Below, in pieces: positions 50,496 through 59,312 of a DNA stretch of 64,000 nucleotides; the first letter of the stretch is position 1; every line of letters starts with the position of its first letter. Location of the stretch: contig NZ_CP107899.1 in assembly GCF_036013915.1 (NCBI RefSeq), positions 2,728,001 through 2,792,000 on the forward strand, written 5' to 3'. Origin of the DNA: Streptomyces sp. NBC_00464. Lineage in GTDB: Bacteria > Actinomycetota > Actinomycetes > Streptomycetales > Streptomycetaceae. Under the pieces are notes generated by a model. It had not been told where the DNA came from. It was given only the letters and a program-made list of their open reading frames with translations, and ran no database searches. A program made the translations under genes and the position numbers.

Positions 50496-51761
50496 ATGGG
50501 GCGGGTGAACGCTCTCGCCCCGACCGGCCCGTCCGACGCCCCCGACCCGTCCGACGCCCCAGACCCCCTCGCCGCCTTCCTGGCCCTGCGCGCCCCCGAG
50601 GGCGCCGAACTGCTGGCCGGGCTGCGGTCGTACGACCCCGCCACCGAACTGGCCACCGCCACCCGGCTGCGCCGCAGCCACCCGGCCGCCCTCGTATCGG
50701 CGGCGCTGGGGCAGGCCCGGCTGCGGCAGCGGGCGGTGGCGAAGTTCGGCGCCGAGGACGCGCACCGGATGTTCTTCACGCCGAACGGGGTCGAGCAGGC
50801 GACCCGCACCTCGGTGGCCGGCTACCGCGCGCGCCGGTTCGCGGACGCCGGGGTGCGCAGCGTCGCCGACCTCTGCTGCGGGATCGGCGGCGACGCGATC
50901 GCCCTGGCCCGCGCCGGGATCTCCGTCCTCGCCGTGGACCGCGACCCGCTGACCGCCGAGGTGGCCCGTGCCAACGCCGCCGCGCTCGGCCTGGACGCGC
51001 TGATCGAGGTCCGGTGCGCCGACGTCACGGAGATCGACACCACGCCCTACGACGCGGTCTTCGTCGACCCGGCCCGCCGGGGCGGACGCGGCCGGATCTT
51101 CGACCCCGAGGCGTACTCCCCGCCCCTGTCCTGGGCGACCGCGGCTGCGCTGAAGGCGCCCAGGGCCGCCCTGAAGATCGCCCCGGGCGTCCCGCACGAG
51201 GCGATCGGGCCGCAGGCGGAGGCCGAGTGGATCTCGGACGGCGGCGACGTGAAGGAGGCGGTGCTCTGGTTCGGCGAGGGCTTCGAGGCGGGCTCCTACC
51301 GCGCGACCCTGCTCCCGTCGGGCGCCACCCTGTCCGCTCCGGCCGCGCTGCCCGCCCCGCCGGTGGGCCCGGTGGGCCGCTATCTGTACGAGCCGGACGG
51401 CGCGGTGATCCGGGCGCATCTGGTCGCCGACATCGTGGAGCGGTGCCACGGCAGGCTGTTCGACGAGATGATCGCGTACGTCACGAGCGACGAGCTGTAC
51501 GACTCCCCGTACACCGCAGGTTACGAGATCACCGATCAGCTGCCCTTCAACATGAAGCGGCTGAAGGCGCTGCTGCGGGAGCGGAAGGTCGGCGTCCTCA
51601 CCGTCAAGAAGCGCGGCTCCGCGGTCGAACCGGAGGAACTGCGCAGGAAGATGAAGCTCCAGGGCCCGAACGCGGCAACGGTCTTCCTGACCCGGGTCGC
51701 GGACGCGCCGACGATGCTCGTCGGCCGCCCCGTGACCGGCCCGGAGGCCGGCCGCGGCTGA
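50496..51761 (+). CDS. Class I SAM-dependent methyltransferase, THUMP-like
   Basis: 421-residue methyltransferase-like protein. SAM-binding motif VADLCCGIGGDAIALARAG, acidic VLAVDRDPLTAEVARANAAA, and VFVDPARRGGRGRIFDPEAY in the place of the catalytic motif IV (DPAR). The C-terminal part (ITDQLPFNMKRLKALLRERK and VGVLTVKKRGSAVEPEELRR) is the THUMP-like domain typical of this family, thought to bind RNA; substrate not known. ATG 50496 and GTG 50505 (VNALAP) are both possible; the ATG version adds three residues. It runs plus strand, divergent from the deacetylase and convergent with the small membrane genes after it. Confidence 0.88.
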   Translation: MGRVNALAPTGPSDAPDPSDAPDPLAAFLALRAPEGAELLAGLRSYDPATELATATRLRRSHPAALVSAALGQARLRQRAVAKFGAEDAHRMFFTPNGVEQATRTSVAGYRARRFADAGVRSVADLCCGIGGDAIALARAGISVLAVDRDPLTAEVARANAAALGLDALIEVRCADVTEIDTTPYDAVFVDPARRGGRGRIFDPEAYSPPLSWATAAALKAPRAALKIAPGVPHEAIGPQAEAEWISDGGDVKEAVLWFGEGFEAGSYRATLLPSGATLSAPAALPAPPVGPVGRYLYEPDGAVIRAHLVADIVERCHGRLFDEMIAYVTSDELYDSPYTAGYEITDQLPFNMKRLKALLRERKVGVLTVKKRGSAVEPEELRRKMKLQGPNAATVFLTRVADAPTMLVGRPVTGPEAGRG

Positions 51762-51771
51762 CGGACCGGCG

Positions 51772-52137
51772 CTACGCGAGGTCGGTCAGGTCCTCCGCGT
51801 AGACCTGCGAGAGCGGCTGCGGGCCCACGTACTGCTGGCAGTTGCACTGCCCCGACTCGAAGCGCACCGGCTTCTTCTGCTCGTCCCACGCGGTCGGCAC
51901 CTCGACCCGCTCGTGGCACTTGCCCCGCTTGTCGTGCTTGGCGAGGTGGTGCGTGCAGCCGCAGACCGGTTCCGGCGGCCGGTTCGCCGCCTCGACCGCC
52001 AGCCGTTCCTGCTTACCGGCCTCCAGCAGTTCCAGCCTGCGGGCGTGCCGATTGCGCAGCGCCGTACGGACGTTGTCGACCACCCAGCCGAAACCGCCCG
52101 TCCAGAAGATGATGAGCACCCACCAGTACCACTCCAT
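51772..52137 (-). CDS. Small membrane-anchored Cys/His-rich protein, 121 aa
   Basis: One N-terminal helix (WYWWVLIIFWTGGFGWVV), an Arg-rich basic region, then a Cys/His cluster CGCTHHLAKHDKRGKCHE and a later CNC motif near the C terminus (SGQCNCQQYV): a likely zinc site. No family recognised. GGGGGAGG precedes ATG 52137. Stop only 11 bases from that of the convergent methyltransferase gene. Confidence 0.75.
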   Translation of the reverse strand: MEWYWWVLIIFWTGGFGWVVDNVRTALRNRHARRLELLEAGKQERLAVEAANRPPEPVCGCTHHLAKHDKRGKCHERVEVPTAWDEQKKPVRFESGQCNCQQYVGPQPLSQVYAEDLTDLA

Positions 52138-52189
52138 GAAAACGCCCTCCCCCGGAGTAACCCGCGCACGCCCCAGGATAGGGCCGGGG

Positions 52190-52855
52190 TCAGCGGTGGG
52201 CGCCGCCGCCGGAGGAAACGAGCGGCTCGGGCGCGACCCCGCCGGCCAGCGTCCTGAGGACCCAACGCCGGTGCCAGAAAGCCTTGATGATGCCAACGAG
52301 GCCGATGAGCCAGCCGATGAAACCGAGGCCCATGATCAGGGCCATCAGGCCGTAGGTGTCGCTGCCGCGTACGGCGCCCGCGGGCACGGCGAAGCAGGCG
52401 TACAGCCCGAAGGCACAGAGCGCGAAGGAGCCCAGCAGCCAGGCGAGGCTCACGCCGGGCAGCCGGAACGCGCTGTCGCCCGCCGGGTCACGGTCCAACG
52501 CGCCCCACTGCGCGAGCAGTCGGCGGATCTCCCGGTCCCGGCGCAGGCCGATGACGACGAGGATGACCGCCGGCACCAGGCAGCAGGCGCCCATGACCAG
52601 CATGATCGCGCCGATGAAGGCGCTGATGACGTCGTACGACTCCTCGAAGGTGATGAACGCCGCGCCGATCAGCGCCCAGCCGAGCGCACCGAGCGCACCC
52701 CACAGCCACAGCAGCCCGAGCCGGCCGGGCCCGAGGTGCATCTTCACCAACGCCCCGAGAATGAAGGCCCGGTCGGCGAGCAACGCGCTCCGGTCGGGCC
52801 AGGAACGTATCTCCACGGGCGGCGGGGGCGGCGGCAGCGCTGAGCGAGGGGACAT
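52190..52855 (-). CDS. Membrane protein, 221 aa, four helices
   Basis: Hydrophobic segments LGLLWLWGALGALGWALIGA, VISAFIGAIMLVMGACCLVP, LAWLLGSFALCAFGLYACFA and LMALIMGLGFIGWLIGLVGI. Pro-rich N terminus (LPPPPPPVE), charged loop between helices 2 and 3 (RRDREIRRLLAQWGALDRDP). No function recognised. ATG 52855 is chosen; a Met further up (52891) is possible. Followed on the same strand by the small Cys/His-rich gene. Confidence 0.75.
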   Translation of the reverse strand: MSPRSALPPPPPPVEIRSWPDRSALLADRAFILGALVKMHLGPGRLGLLWLWGALGALGWALIGAAFITFEESYDVISAFIGAIMLVMGACCLVPAVILVVIGLRRDREIRRLLAQWGALDRDPAGDSAFRLPGVSLAWLLGSFALCAFGLYACFAVPAGAVRGSDTYGLMALIMGLGFIGWLIGLVGIIKAFWHRRWVLRTLAGGVAPEPLVSSGGGAHR

Positions 52856-52908
52856 GGGTCCGACCCTATCGAGCGCCGGGCGCCGCCCCACGCCCGAGTG
52901 ATCACATG

Positions 52909-53379
52909 TCAGGCATTGCGCAGGGCCTCGATGTCCAGGCGCTTCATGCCGAGCATCGCCTTCATGGCGCGGGCCGCCTTCTCCGGGTCGGGATCGGTCA
53001 GGGCTTCACCGAGACCGGGCGGGATGATCTGCCAGGAGACGCCGAACCTGTCCTTGAGCCAGCCGCACTGGCTCTCCTGGCCGCCGTCCGCGGTGAGCTC
53101 GTCCCACAGACGGTCCGCCTCCTCCTGCGAGTCGCAGTCGACGGAGAGCGAGACCGCCTCGCTGAAGGGGAACTCGGGGCCGCCGTCGAACGCGATGTAC
53201 TCGGCGCCGTCCAGCTGGAAGCGGACGGTCATCACCGCCCCCTCCTCGCCGGGCGACGCGGCCGTCCAGCGGGTCACGTCCAGGACGCGCGAGTCACCGC
53301 CGATGACGGAGATGTAGTGGTTCGCAGCCTCCTCGGCCTGGTTCTTGTCGAACCACAGGAACGTGGTGACCTTCTGCAT
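52909..53379 (-). CDS. VOC/PhnB-like glyoxalase-superfamily protein
   Basis: 156-residue vicinal-oxygen-chelate fold of the 3-demethylubiquinone-methyltransferase/PhnB type: MQKVTTFLWFDKNQAEEAAN, FQLDGAEYIAFDGGPEFPF, GWLKDRFGVSWQIIPPGLGE. Metal ligands of true glyoxalase I are not all evident. Located directly after the ECF42 sigma gene with the YCII gene upstream, a grouping seen with ECF41/42 sigma factors. Its role in that cassette is unknown. Confidence 0.88.
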   Translation of the reverse strand: MQKVTTFLWFDKNQAEEAANHYISVIGGDSRVLDVTRWTAASPGEEGAVMTVRFQLDGAEYIAFDGGPEFPFSEAVSLSVDCDSQEEADRLWDELTADGGQESQCGWLKDRFGVSWQIIPPGLGEALTDPDPEKAARAMKAMLGMKRLDIEALRNA

Positions 53380-53442
53380 GGTCTTCTCCTCACGCGGTGG
53401 TACCGGGTGCCGTGCAAGGTAGACCGGCGGTGGCCCCGGAAC

Positions 53443-54699
53443 TCATCGGCCGGCCCGGTCCAGGAGCAGGGCCCGTTCCCGCTCGTTGCGGGTGAGCTCC
53501 GCCGCCCGTACGAACTCGGCGCGTGCCTCGTCCGTACGCCCCATCCGCTCCAGCAGATCCCCGCGGACGCTCGGCAGCAAGTGGTACGTCTTGAGCGCGG
53601 GGTCGGTGGCCAGCGCGTCGACGAGGGCGAGAGCGGCGGCCGGCCCCTCGGCCATGGAGACGGCGACCGCGCGGTTGAGCTCGACGACCGGGGACGGGGT
53701 CAGGGCGGCGAGCCGGTCGTAGAGCGCGGCGATGGCTGCCCAGTCGGTGTCCTCGTAGCGCGCCGCCCGGGCATGGCAGGCGGCGATGGCCGCCTGGAGG
53801 GCGTACGGGCCCAGGGCCTGCCCCGCCTCCGCGGCCGTTTCGCCCGCCCGGAGCAGGGCCGCGTAGCCGCGGCGGATCAGCAGCCGGTCCCAGCGGGCCC
53901 GGTTCTGGTCGGCGAGCAGCACCGGGGCGCCGTCCGGTCCGGTCCTGGCGGCGGTGCGCGCGGCCTGGAGCTCCAGCAGGGCGGCCAGTCCGTGCACCTC
54001 GGCTTCACCCGGCGTCAGCCCGGCCAGCACCCGGGCCAGCCGCAGCGCGTCCTCGCAGAGGCCGGGGCGCAGCCAGTCGTCGCCGGCGGTCGCGGCGTAG
54101 CCCTCGTTGAAGACCAGGTAGATGACTTCGAGCACCGATCCGAGGCGGGCGGCGCGCTCGGGGCCGTACGGCACCTCGAAGGGCACTCGGGCCCGGCCGA
54201 GCGCCCGTTTGGCGCGGACGATCCTCTGGGCGACGGCCGGCTCGGTCGTGAGGAAGGCGCGGGCGATCTCCTCGGTGGTGAGGCCGCCGAGGAGGCGCAG
54301 GGTGAGGGCGATCCGGGCGTCGGTGGAGAGCACCGGGTGGCAGGAGGTGAAGATCAGCCGCAGCAGGTCGTCGTCGATCCGGTCCGGGTCCGCGGCACCC
54401 GGGTCCGGTTCGCCGGAGACGGTCTCCACGTCGCGGCCCATCTCGGCCAGCTTGCGGGCGTACGTCTCGCGGCGGCGTACGAGGTCGATGGCGCGGTGCT
54501 TGGCCGTGGCCATGAGCCAGGCTCCCGGGTTGTCCGGGACGCCCGACTCCGGCCACTGCTCCAGCGCGGCGACCAGGGCGTCCTGCGCGAGCTCCTCGGC
54601 GATGCCCACGTCCCGGACGATCCGGGCGACACCGGCGATGATCCGCGCGGACTCGATCCTGAATACCGCCTCAACCGCGCTCGCTGCCGTCACGGCCAC
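53443..54699 (-). CDS. ECF42-group sigma factor with C-terminal TPR-like extension
   Basis: 418-residue sigma factor. Sigma region 2 (RDVGIAEELAQDALVAALEQ; GAWLMATAKHRAIDLVRRRE) and region 4 (ALTLRLLGGLTTEEIARAFL; AQRIVRAKRALGRARV) are followed by a ~200-residue helical domain with TPR-like repeats (DWAAIAALYDRLAALTPSPV; TDEARAEFVRAAELTRNERE), the hallmark of ECF42, in which this extension controls activity instead of an anti-sigma factor. GTG 54699 or GTG 54693 is the start; ribosome site weak. Flanked by a DGPF/YCII gene and a VOC gene, the conserved ECF42 neighbourhood. Confidence 0.92.
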   Translation of the reverse strand: MAVTAASAVEAVFRIESARIIAGVARIVRDVGIAEELAQDALVAALEQWPESGVPDNPGAWLMATAKHRAIDLVRRRETYARKLAEMGRDVETVSGEPDPGAADPDRIDDDLLRLIFTSCHPVLSTDARIALTLRLLGGLTTEEIARAFLTTEPAVAQRIVRAKRALGRARVPFEVPYGPERAARLGSVLEVIYLVFNEGYAATAGDDWLRPGLCEDALRLARVLAGLTPGEAEVHGLAALLELQAARTAARTGPDGAPVLLADQNRARWDRLLIRRGYAALLRAGETAAEAGQALGPYALQAAIAACHARAARYEDTDWAAIAALYDRLAALTPSPVVELNRAVAVSMAEGPAAALALVDALATDPALKTYHLLPSVRGDLLERMGRTDEARAEFVRAAELTRNERERALLLDRAGR

Positions 54700-54744
54700 C
54701 CATCAGAGCAGCCGCCCCGGGCCCGGGCAAGCGCGGCCGGCCGG

Positions 54745-55107
54745 TCAGCCGGTCGCTTCGTCGATGGCCCGGACCTCGGAGGTGACGCTCCAGCTCTCCG
54801 GGTGGCACTGCAGGAACCGCCTGGTCCACTCCAGGGCCTCTTCCTTGTCCTTGCACTGGAGGATGGCGTACCCGCCGACGACCTCCTTGGTCTCGGTGAA
54901 GGGCCCGTCGGTGTAGCTGAGCTTTCCGCCGGACCAGTGGACCCGGGTGGCCTGGGCGGTAGGGGTGAGGCCGGCCGTCTCCAGCATCACGCCCGCCTTG
55001 CTGATCTCCTCGAACAGGGCGCCCATGCGCTTCTCGAAGTCCGGGTCGGGCTCGAAGCCGGCGGCGGCCTGCTCGTCGATGCGGATGAGGGACATGAAGC
55101 GCGGCAT
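54745..55107 (-). CDS. YCII/DGPF-domain protein of the ECF42 cassette
   Basis: 120-residue YCII-related protein with the DGPF motif (YTDGPFTETKEVVGGYAILQ). DGPF proteins are the standard partners of ECF42 sigma factors and probable members of their regulon. ATG 55107 starts MPRFMSLIRIDEQAAAGFEP. 45 bases before the sigma gene on the same strand; likely one operon. Enzymatic role unclear (possibly a degraded ferredoxin-like dimer domain). Confidence 0.92.
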   Translation of the reverse strand: MPRFMSLIRIDEQAAAGFEPDPDFEKRMGALFEEISKAGVMLETAGLTPTAQATRVHWSGGKLSYTDGPFTETKEVVGGYAILQCKDKEEALEWTRRFLQCHPESWSVTSEVRAIDEATG

Positions 55108-55150
55108 GGTGACTCCTCGGTCGGAAGGGCGGGGACCTCTTCCCCGCCTC

Positions 55151-56647
55151 TCACCTGTGCGTCGAACGGGAGACAGCCGAATCGACACTTCCCCCGGAAT
55201 TCTTCAAAGAAATGTCCGGATCGGCCACCGGGCCCGTTCCGGGAGTGGTCACCGCCCCGGTTTCCCGCTCGCGCGGAAGCAGGACCAGCGCGGCGAGGGC
55301 CCCCGCCGCGAGCAGTCCGGCGGCGGCCCAGAACGCCGTCGCGTAGCCGGAGACCAGGTCGGCCGGGCGGTTCGAGTCCCCGCTGACCTGCGCGGCGACC
55401 GTCACCAGGACCGCGAGCCCCAGCGAGCCGCCCACCTGCCGGGAGCTGTTCAGCAGCCCGGAGGCCATACCGGTCTCCCCGGGCGCGACATCGGTCGTGG
55501 CGGCCGTGCCGAGAGGGACGAAGCACATGCCGATCCCGACGGCGGAGACCAGGGACGGGCCGAGGACGAACGTGAGGAAGGTGCCGTCCGTCCGGGCCGT
55601 GACCGCGAAGCCGGCGATGCCGAGAGCGGCCAGCGTGCCGCCCACGGCCAGCAGCCGCCGGGTGCCGAGCGCCGCGACCGTACGGGTGGCGATGACCGAA
55701 CCCGCGACGACGCCCGCGCTGAACGGCAGGAAGGCGATTCCGGCCGCGGTCGGTCCGTAGCCGAGCACCTGCTGCAGGCAGAGCGAGACGAAGTAGAACG
55801 CGGCGAACTGACCGGAGCTGAGCAGCAGGCAGAACAGGTTCGCCGTCAGGACCGGCCGCCCCCTCAGCAGGCCGGGCCGCAGCAGCGGATGCGCGGTGCG
55901 CTGTTCGACGGCGACGAAGGCGACGAGCAGCACTGCCGCTCCGCCCAGCGTGGCGAGGGTCCTGGCGGACCCCCAGGGGTGGGTCGAGGTCCCCACGAGC
56001 CCGAGGACGAGCAGGGCCGTACCGCAGGTGGCGAGCAGCGCCCCGGCCACGTCGAGCCGGGCGCCGGCTCCCGCGGGTCCCGGGGTCGGCCCGGTGCGCA
56101 GGGAGGCGAGCAGCGCGAAGGCCACGATCGGCACGTTGACGAGCATCACCGCACGCCAGCCCGCGACATCCGTGAGCACTCCGCCGGCCAGTACCCCGAC
56201 CGCACCGCCCGCCGCGCCCGCCATGCCCCACAGCCCCAGGGCGCGGGAGCGCGCGGGCCCGGCCGGGAAGGCGATGGCGATCAGCGCGAAGGCCACCGGA
56301 GCGAGCGCGGCGGCGCCGACCCCCTGCACCGCCCGCGCGGCGATCAGGGTGCCGGGCGACCCGACGAGTCCCCCGGCCAGGCTCGCCGCACCGAAGAGCG
56401 CCAGGCCCGCGATCAGGACGGGGCGGCTGCCGAGCAGGTCGGCGAGCCGTCCCCCGAGCATCAGCAGCCCGCCGAACGCGAGCGCGTACGCGTTGACGAC
56501 CCACAGGAGCCCCTGCGGTGTGAAGCCGAGATCGGCGCGCATGTCCGGCAGCGCGACGTTCACCACGGACATGTCCAACGCCACCATGAACTGCACGGTG
56601 AGAGCCACCGGCAGCAGCCAACGCATCTGCCGTGATCGGTCGTTCAC
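55151..56647 (-). CDS. MFS drug-efflux transporter (DHA2, EmrB/QacA type)
   Basis: 498 residues with 14 predicted helices. First helix VALTVQFMVALDMSVVNVAL has the DHA2 motif D-M-S-V-V-N-V-A-L-P; motif A GGRLADLLGSRPVLI follows; motif C-like GVLAGGVLTDVAGWR. Exports antibiotics or antiseptics by proton antiport. The TetR gene is divergent and the palindrome at 56688-56701 lies between them, so the pump is probably induced by its substrate. Confidence 0.92.
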   Translation of the reverse strand: MNDRSRQMRWLLPVALTVQFMVALDMSVVNVALPDMRADLGFTPQGLLWVVNAYALAFGGLLMLGGRLADLLGSRPVLIAGLALFGAASLAGGLVGSPGTLIAARAVQGVGAAALAPVAFALIAIAFPAGPARSRALGLWGMAGAAGGAVGVLAGGVLTDVAGWRAVMLVNVPIVAFALLASLRTGPTPGPAGAGARLDVAGALLATCGTALLVLGLVGTSTHPWGSARTLATLGGAAVLLVAFVAVEQRTAHPLLRPGLLRGRPVLTANLFCLLLSSGQFAAFYFVSLCLQQVLGYGPTAAGIAFLPFSAGVVAGSVIATRTVAALGTRRLLAVGGTLAALGIAGFAVTARTDGTFLTFVLGPSLVSAVGIGMCFVPLGTAATTDVAPGETGMASGLLNSSRQVGGSLGLAVLVTVAAQVSGDSNRPADLVSGYATAFWAAAGLLAAGALAALVLLPRERETGAVTTPGTGPVADPDISLKNSGGSVDSAVSRSTHR

Positions 56648-56687
56648 GGTCTTCCCCTTCCCTCGCGGACACTCGGTCGGGTCATTA

Positions 56688-56701
56688 CTATACGCGTATA
56701 G
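56688..56701. promoter_or_regulatory. TetR operator candidate CTATACGCGTATAG
   Basis: Perfect 14-bp palindrome in an AT-rich stretch (TTACTATACGCGTATAGAAATTA) between the efflux gene (start 56647) and the tetR gene (start 56749). The minus-strand -10-like TATAGT overlaps it, so binding would block the pump promoter. Confidence 0.82.
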
Positions 56702-56748
56702 AAATTAAGCGCAGATGATCCGGCGAAGGGACGGGAGACAATGCCCGG

Positions 56749-57456
56749 GTGTCAGGGACAGAGAAGAAAGCACCGGCGGCGAAGCGGTCCGTGGGGCGGC
56801 CGCGCAGGCTCGACCCGGACGCGATGGTCGCCACCGCGCGCCGCATCATCGAGGAAGAGGGCGTGGACGCCCTGAGCATGCGCAGGGTCGCGAAGGAGCT
56901 CGGCTCCACGCCGATGGCGCTCTACCACTACGTCCAGGACAAGGACGAGCTGCTGATGCTCACCCTGTCCGGGACCGCGGCCGCCTTCCCGCGCCCCGAA
57001 CTGCCCGCGGACCCGCGCGCGCGCCTGCTCACCGTCGCGACGCACCTGCACGGGATCCTGGCGCAGCTTCCCTGGGTGCTCGACGTCCTGGCGCTGGGTG
57101 AACTCACGGACAAGGACGCCCTGTGGATGGTCGAGGAGATCGTCGACTGCGCGATCCTCTGCGGCCTCTCCCCCGAACAGGCGGTACGCGCCTACCGGAC
57201 GATCTGGAACTACGTCTACGGCGACCTGGTCTTCCGTCGGTCGGCCGCCCGCCGCGCCGAACACCCGCCGTCCAAGCGGTACTTCCCCGAGATGGTCACC
57301 GATCAGGACGCGGCGGCACTGCCCCGCCTCACCGCGATCCGGAACGACTGGCGGGCCTACGCCGCCGACTACGAGGCGGCCGACGAACTCGACGCGATCA
57401 TCACCGGTCTGCTGGCCCGAGGGACTCGAAACGCCAGCGGTGCACCGGCCGGGTGA
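56749..57456 (+). CDS. TetR-family repressor (TetR_C type)
   Basis: 235-residue regulator. N-terminal HTH: DAMVATARRIIEEEGVDALS, MRRVAKELGSTPMALYHYVQ, DKDELLMLTLSG. C-terminal ligand domain of the TetR_C_1/ActII-like class. GTG 56749. Divergent from the DHA2 efflux gene. Its last 56 bases overlap the antisense 3' end of the gene at 57401. Confidence 0.92.
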   Translation: MSGTEKKAPAAKRSVGRPRRLDPDAMVATARRIIEEEGVDALSMRRVAKELGSTPMALYHYVQDKDELLMLTLSGTAAAFPRPELPADPRARLLTVATHLHGILAQLPWVLDVLALGELTDKDALWMVEEIVDCAILCGLSPEQAVRAYRTIWNYVYGDLVFRRSAARRAEHPPSKRYFPEMVTDQDAAALPRLTAIRNDWRAYAADYEAADELDAIITGLLARGTRNASGAPAG

Positions 57457-57685
57457 CGATCGCCGCGTCCGGTTCGGGCAGCTCCGGCAGTTCGTCGCCG
57501 TACGCGCCCTCCCACCAGGTCATGACCAGGACCCGGTCCTGCGGCGCGCGCAGCAGCTCGCTGCGCAGCGGGGGGCGCGCCAGCTCGCCGGTGCGGGCGC
57601 GCGCCCACTCCAGCAGTTCCGCGCCCCGGCCCTCGGTGGCCCGGGCCTCCCACATCAGCGCGACGGTGGCGCCGTTCCCGCTCAT
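57401..57685 (-). CDS. Hypothetical protein coupled to tsaD, 94 aa
   Basis: Residues [20 protein letters not shown] ... [20 protein letters not shown] give a compact alpha/beta fold; resemblance to dimeric alpha-beta barrel (ABM-like) proteins is weak. ATG 57685 overlaps the tsaD stop (ATGA), so it is co-translated with tsaD. The end overlaps tetR on the other strand by 56 bases. Function unknown. Confidence 0.72.
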   Translation of the reverse strand: MSGNGATVALMWEARATEGRGAELLEWARARTGELARPPLRSELLRAPQDRVLVMTWWEGAYGDELPELPEPDAAIVTRPVHRWRFESLGPADR

Positions 57686-58785
57686 GAGTACAGGTTGTCC
57701 TTGCTGATCTCGTGCACGTGGTCGTGCGTGTGGGCGTGACCGGCGCCCGGTACGTGGGTCTCGGTGACCGGCAGCGAGGAGTCGGCCGAGAGCTCCAGGT
57801 CGGAGGCGGGCCGGTTGCGGGCCACCATCTCCGCGCCCAGCGCCGCGACCATGGCCCCGTTGTCGGTGCACAGTCCGGGCCGCGGCACGCGCAGCCGGAT
57901 GCCGGCCCGCTCGCAGCGCTCCTGGGCGAGCGCCCGGAGCCGCGAGTTGGCCGCGACGCCGCCGCCGATCATCAGGTGGTCGACGCCCTCGTCCTTGCAG
58001 GCCCGGACGGCCTTTCGGGTGAGCACGTCCACCACGGCCTCCTGGAAGGACGCCGCCACGTCCCGTACCGGCACCTCCTCGCCCGCGGCGCGCTTCGCCT
58101 CGATCCAGCGGGCGACGGAGGTCTTCAGGCCGGAGAAGGAGAAGTCGTACGCGGGGTCGCGCGAGCCGCTCAGGCCGCGCGGGAACGCGATGGCCTTCGG
58201 GTCGCCCTCCTTCGCGAGCCGGTCGATGACCGGGCCGCCGGGGAAGCCGAGGTGCAGCACCCGGGCGATCTTGTCGAAGGCCTCGCCCGCCGCGTCGTCG
58301 ATGGTCGCGCCGAGCGGCCGGACGTCGTTGGTGATGTCGGGGGCGAGCAGCAGCGAGGAGTGCCCGCCGCTGACCAGCAGCGCCATCGTCGGCTCGGGCA
58401 GCGGGCCGTGCTCCAGCTGGTCGACGCAGATGTGCGACGCCAGGTGGTTCACGCCGTACAGCGGCTTGTTCAGCGCGTACGCGTACGCCTTGGCCGCCGA
58501 GACGCCGACGAGCAGGGCGCCGGCGAGGCCGGGGCCCGCGGTGACGGAGATGCCGTCGAGGTCGCGGCCGGTGACGCCGGCCTCCTTCAGGGCGCGCTCG
58601 ATCGTGGGGACCATCGCCTCCAGATGCGCGCGGGAGGCGATCTCCGGGACGACGCCGCCGAAGCGGGCGTGCGTGTCGACGCTGGACGCGACGGCGTCGG
58701 CGAGGAGCGTCGTCCCGCGGACGATACCGACGCCGGTCTCGTCGCAGGAGGTCTCGATGCCGAGTACGAGCGGTTCGTCAGCCAT
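57682..58785 (-). CDS. tsaD: tRNA threonylcarbamoyladenosine synthase component TsaD
   Basis: 367-residue Kae1/Qri7-family ATPase completing t6A37 modification of ANN-decoding tRNAs. N-terminal [18 protein letters not shown], metal-binding His pair in [14 protein letters not shown]-binding [15 protein letters not shown] and [15 protein letters not shown]-terminal ~25 residues ([20 protein letters not shown]) form a His-rich tail of uncertain use, unlike most TsaD. ATG 58785 overlaps the rimI stop (TGATG). Confidence 0.96.
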   Translation of the reverse strand: MADEPLVLGIETSCDETGVGIVRGTTLLADAVASSVDTHARFGGVVPEIASRAHLEAMVPTIERALKEAGVTGRDLDGISVTAGPGLAGALLVGVSAAKAYAYALNKPLYGVNHLASHICVDQLEHGPLPEPTMALLVSGGHSSLLLAPDITNDVRPLGATIDDAAGEAFDKIARVLHLGFPGGPVIDRLAKEGDPKAIAFPRGLSGSRDPAYDFSFSGLKTSVARWIEAKRAAGEEVPVRDVAASFQEAVVDVLTRKAVRACKDEGVDHLMIGGGVAANSRLRALAQERCERAGIRLRVPRPGLCTDNGAMVAALGAEMVARNRPASDLELSADSSLPVTETHVPGAGHAHTHDHVHEISKDNLYS

Positions 58786-59312
58786 CAGTCAGTCCCGTTT
58801 TCTTGTACGTGCTCTTGTACGTGTTCTTGTACGTGTTCTTGTACGTGGAGGCGCATGACGAGTGCGTCGATGTTGCCCGGCTGGTAGTAGCCGCGCCGGA
58901 AGCCGATCGGTTCGAAGCCGAAGCGCTCGTACAGCTTCTGCGCCCGGGTGTTGTCGACCCGGACCTCCAGCAGCACCTCGGCGCACTCGAAGGCCGTGGC
59001 GTGCTTCAGCAGGTCGGTCAGGAGCTCGGAGCCGAGCCCGCCGCCCCAGTGGCCGCGGGTGACACCGATCGTCTGCACGTCGGCGAGGTCACCGGCCGCG
59101 GCGAGGCCCGCGTATCCGACGATCCGGCCGGAGACCGGGTCCTCGGCGACCACATAGCGGCGGGTGGCCTGCGGGCCGCGGGCATGTGCCAGTTCGGACC
59201 AGAACATGCCGGCCGACCAGGCGTCGTCCGGGAACAGCTCGTGTTCCAGGTCGAGCACCGGATCGATGTCCCACCAGCGCATCTCGCGCAGCACTGCGGT
59301 CGTGGCGGTCAC
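58785..59312 (-). CDS. rimI: Ribosomal-protein-S18-alanine N-acetyltransferase RimI
   Basis: 175-residue GNAT enzyme acetylating S18. Core: [20 protein letters not shown], acetyl-CoA motif [19 protein letters not shown] and [20 protein letters not shown], then [18 protein letters not shown] tail of four repeated VQEH units replaces the usual end and is encoded by the 12-bp repeats at 58802-58849. GTG 59312 overlaps the tsaB stop (GTGA). Part of the tsaB-rimI-tsaD operon. Confidence 0.95.
   Translation of the reverse strand: MTATTAVLREMRWWDIDPVLDLEHELFPDDAWSAGMFWSELAHARGPQATRRYVVAEDPVSGRIVGYAGLAAAGDLADVQTIGVTRGHWGGGLGSELLTDLLKHATAFECAEVLLEVRVDNTRAQKLYERFGFEPIGFRRGYYQPGNIDALVMRLHVQEHVQEHVQEHVQENGTD
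58802..58849 (-). repeat. 12-bp tandem repeats at the rimI 3' end
   Basis: Four units of CTTGTACGTGTT (plus strand; first unit ends GCT, last GGA) encode VQEH x4 at the RimI C terminus. In-frame length changes are possible. Confidence 0.9.
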
